Assembly (NCBI GenBank): GCA_025924845.1
Contig: JAICHN010000227.1
Coordinates: forward strand, 1-8,412
From: Chloroflexota bacterium
GTDB taxonomy: Bacteria > Chloroflexota > UBA5177 > JANWHV01
Length of the DNA: 8,412 bases
Direction of reading: 5' to 3'
The notes under the pieces are model-generated. The model had not been told where the DNA came from. It was given only the letters and a program-made list of their open reading frames with translations, and did no database searches. Position 1 is the first letter of the stretch. Each line of letters begins with the position of its first letter. Made by a program: the position numbers and the translations under genes. This document shows positions 6,954 to 8,412 of this stretch, piece after piece.

Positions 6954-8051
6954 TCAACTAATCGGCCCCCTATCGGGGATGATGACGTGAAGTACACCGG
7001 ACGGCAGGGGAGGTCCACTCGATTGGCGTACAATGATATGGCAAGGAAGGATGCGCTTCTGGTGCGGGGTGCCAGGGTGTGCGATCCGTTCCAGCAGGAA
7101 GGTGGCGGCTAATTGGCCGAGTTCGTGTGTCGGCTGACGGACGGTGGTCAGTGCCGGATGCGCAAGAGCAGCCTGCGGGATGTCATCGAAACCAACGATA
7201 GAGATATCATCCGGTACTGCCTTTCCCTGGTCGGCAATTTCGGCCATGGCGCCAAAGGCGGTACGGTCGTTCACGCAGACAATGGCGGTTGGAGGGTCCG
7301 AAAGGAGGAGCAGCGCCCGTGTCTCTCGCCGTCCGCTCTCCTCGTCCAGGTTGCCCTCGCGTACCATGTGCAATTCAGCCGGTAGACCCGCCTCCGCCAG
7401 CCCCTGTCTATAGCCGGTAAGGCGCCCGATCGCGACACCGAGGCTGATTTGCCCGCCTATAAAGCCAATGCGTCGGTGGCCGAGTGCCGCCAGGTGGGTA
7501 ACGGCCGCTCGCGCGCCGGTCACGGTATCGGTACTCACCTCGTCCATATGCGGGTGAACGGGCGGGCGGCCGAGGGTGACCATGGCGGTGCCCTTATCGC
7601 AGGTGGTATGCAGCAATTGCATATTCTCGTCGGATCGCTCGCCCTGGGTCGGGGTCAGGATAATGCCGTCGACGCGTTTGCGCCGCAGCGCCTGGACCAC
7701 GTCTCGCTCCATGCGAGGACTATCGATGTTACAAATGATCGGAATGAAGCCCGCTTGCTGCGCCACATCTTGCACACCGCGGGCCACCTGTGCGGAGAAA
7801 GGATTGGCGATATCGGTCAACAGCAAGGCAATTAATCCGCTCTGCTTGGTTTTCAGGCTACGCGCCAGGCCATTCGGCTCGTACTGCAAGAGGTCCATGG
7901 CCTCCTGGATCCGGGCCCGCGATTTCATGCCGACATATCCACTGCCGTTGATCATGCGCGAGACCGTCGCGGCCGATACGCCGGCCCGCTGGGCAACGTC
8001 ATAGATCGTTGTGATTACACCACTCCGGGCTGATTGTGGAATGGGTTTCAT
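6954..8051 (-). CDS. LacI-family transcriptional regulator
   Basis: This 365-residue repressor-type regulator has the two usual parts. The N-terminal helix-turn-helix is at residues 15-35 (TIYDVAQRAGVSAATVSRMI), followed by the hinge helix PNGLARSLK (59-67), whose Leu66 is the residue that in this family inserts into a central CpG of the operator. The rest is a periplasmic-binding-protein-like sensor domain: IALLLTDIANPFSAQVARGV (74-93), VDGIILTPT (127-135), GHRRIGFIGG (191-200), TGYRQGL (212-218), AIVCVNDRTAFGAM (256-269) and DISIVGFDDIP (282-292). The length is normal. It probably binds the imported sugar or a derivative and controls the adjacent transport operon. The ATG at 8051 gives a normal LacI start; the frame is open 36 codons further but without family sequence. 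No good ribosome site precedes this ATG, which fits the almost leaderless promoter described at 8061-8089. Confidence 0.93.
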   Translation of the reverse strand: MKPIPQSARSGVITTIYDVAQRAGVSAATVSRMINGSGYVGMKSRARIQEAMDLLQYEPNGLARSLKTKQSGLIALLLTDIANPFSAQVARGVQDVAQQAGFIPIICNIDSPRMERDVVQALRRKRVDGIILTPTQGERSDENMQLLHTTCDKGTAMVTLGRPPVHPHMDEVSTDTVTGARAAVTHLAALGHRRIGFIGGQISLGVAIGRLTGYRQGLAEAGLPAELHMVREGNLDEESGRRETRALLLLSDPPTAIVCVNDRTAFGAMAEIADQGKAVPDDISIVGFDDIPQAALAHPALTTVRQPTHELGQLAATFLLERIAHPGTPHQKRILPCHIIVRQSSGPPLPSGVLHVIIPDRGPIS

Positions 8052-8060
8052 ATTGGAAGG

Positions 8061-8089
8061 ATTATGTACCTCATTTCGAGCATTGTCAA
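8061..8089 (-). promoter_or_regulatory. Near-consensus promoter of the LacI-family gene, predicting a leaderless mRNA
   Basis: On the minus strand TTGACA (8084-8089) is followed after exactly 17 bases by CATAAT (8061-8066), which matches the sigma-70 consensus at 11 of 12 positions. The -10 ends only 9 bases before the ATG at 8051, so the predicted transcription start is about 8052-8054, leaving 0 to 3 bases of leader. This agrees with the absence of a ribosome binding site there. Confidence 0.75.
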
Positions 8090-8412
8090 GCGGTGGTTTC
8101 TGGGCCTCCCGCTGGTCAACGCGGCAGGTTAATCGGGCGATTTGGACAAAAAGTCGCATAAATCAGCCGTTATATTTCCACATTGTCCGCCGTACTTCCC
8201 TCACCGAATGGAATTATATTAGGCCTAAACTCATCACACGGTTGTCGGTGGAGAGAAATCGGTTCCACAAACCTGCGGCCTGAACGGGTCCCGTACGCGC
8301 GCCGCTCCGTATGTGGGCGATAGGGTCACTACCTTGAAGGGAAGCCCGGTGAGCGCGGTGATGTGGCCTCCGAAGCGTGGCCGGCGGCTGGTCCCTCAGT
8401 TCTCCGGCCCAA
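8090..8412. other. Region upstream of the regulator without a recognised gene
   Basis: I see no convincing protein or RNA gene here. A frame on the minus strand is open from the window edge to a stop near 8209-8211, but its translation is Arg- and His-rich and has no recognisable family, so it may be chance in GC-rich DNA. The part from about 8130 to 8270 is AT-richer than its surroundings and holds small palindromes: AATCGGGCGATT (8131-8142), a 7-bp inverted repeat 8137-8157, TTAGGCCTAA (8219-8228), next to a TATAAT on the minus strand (8213-8218) that lacks a good -35. These suit a control region, but no regulator can be assigned. The last 125 bases are GC-rich and unremarkable. Confidence 0.4.

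Noticed and set aside
8209..8412. Minus-strand frame open from the right edge to a stop near 8209
   Set aside because: No ribosome site, start or family signature can be judged, and the translation looks like random GC-rich sequence; it could be a gene end, but the sequence does not support that.

Overview
The window is about 60% GC and contains one coherent gene cluster, all on the minus strand, so transcription runs from the right end of the window to the left. The Tat-exported solute-binding protein, the sugar transporter without its own ATPase, the promoter shape at the regulator and the ADP-ribosylglycohydrolase fold in a sugar operon all resemble Chloroflexota (for example Thermomicrobia) or another high-GC soil or thermal lineage. 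This placement is an inference from style. No marker gene is present to prove it.

Layout in the order of transcription: (1) about 360 bases at the right end without a recognisable gene, carrying a near-consensus sigma-70-type promoter for the regulator; (2) a LacI-family repressor gene closed by an intrinsic terminator; (3) an operon-like run of a Tat-dependent extracellular sugar-binding protein, a strong RNA hairpin, two membrane permeases (MalF-like and MalG-like), a 655-residue ADP-ribosylglycohydrolase-fold protein with two C-terminal beta-sandwich modules, and a phytanoyl-CoA dioxygenase-family enzyme; (4) a 140-base gap with a possible promoter; (5) the start of a flavin-dependent monooxygenase gene that has lost roughly 120 codons and its reading frame, and then runs off the left edge.

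The binding protein and permeases probably import a carbohydrate or glycoside, powered by an ATPase encoded elsewhere. The ARH-fold protein and the dioxygenase are candidate cytoplasmic enzymes acting on the imported compound, and the LacI-type protein is the probable sensor. The substrate cannot be read from the sequence.

The most notable points are the ARH-fold enzyme with altered metal-site motifs and NEW3-like plus galactose-binding-like modules, a regulator whose promoter predicts an almost leaderless mRNA, a 14-bp hairpin placed just before the permease ribosome binding site, and the internally deleted monooxygenase.
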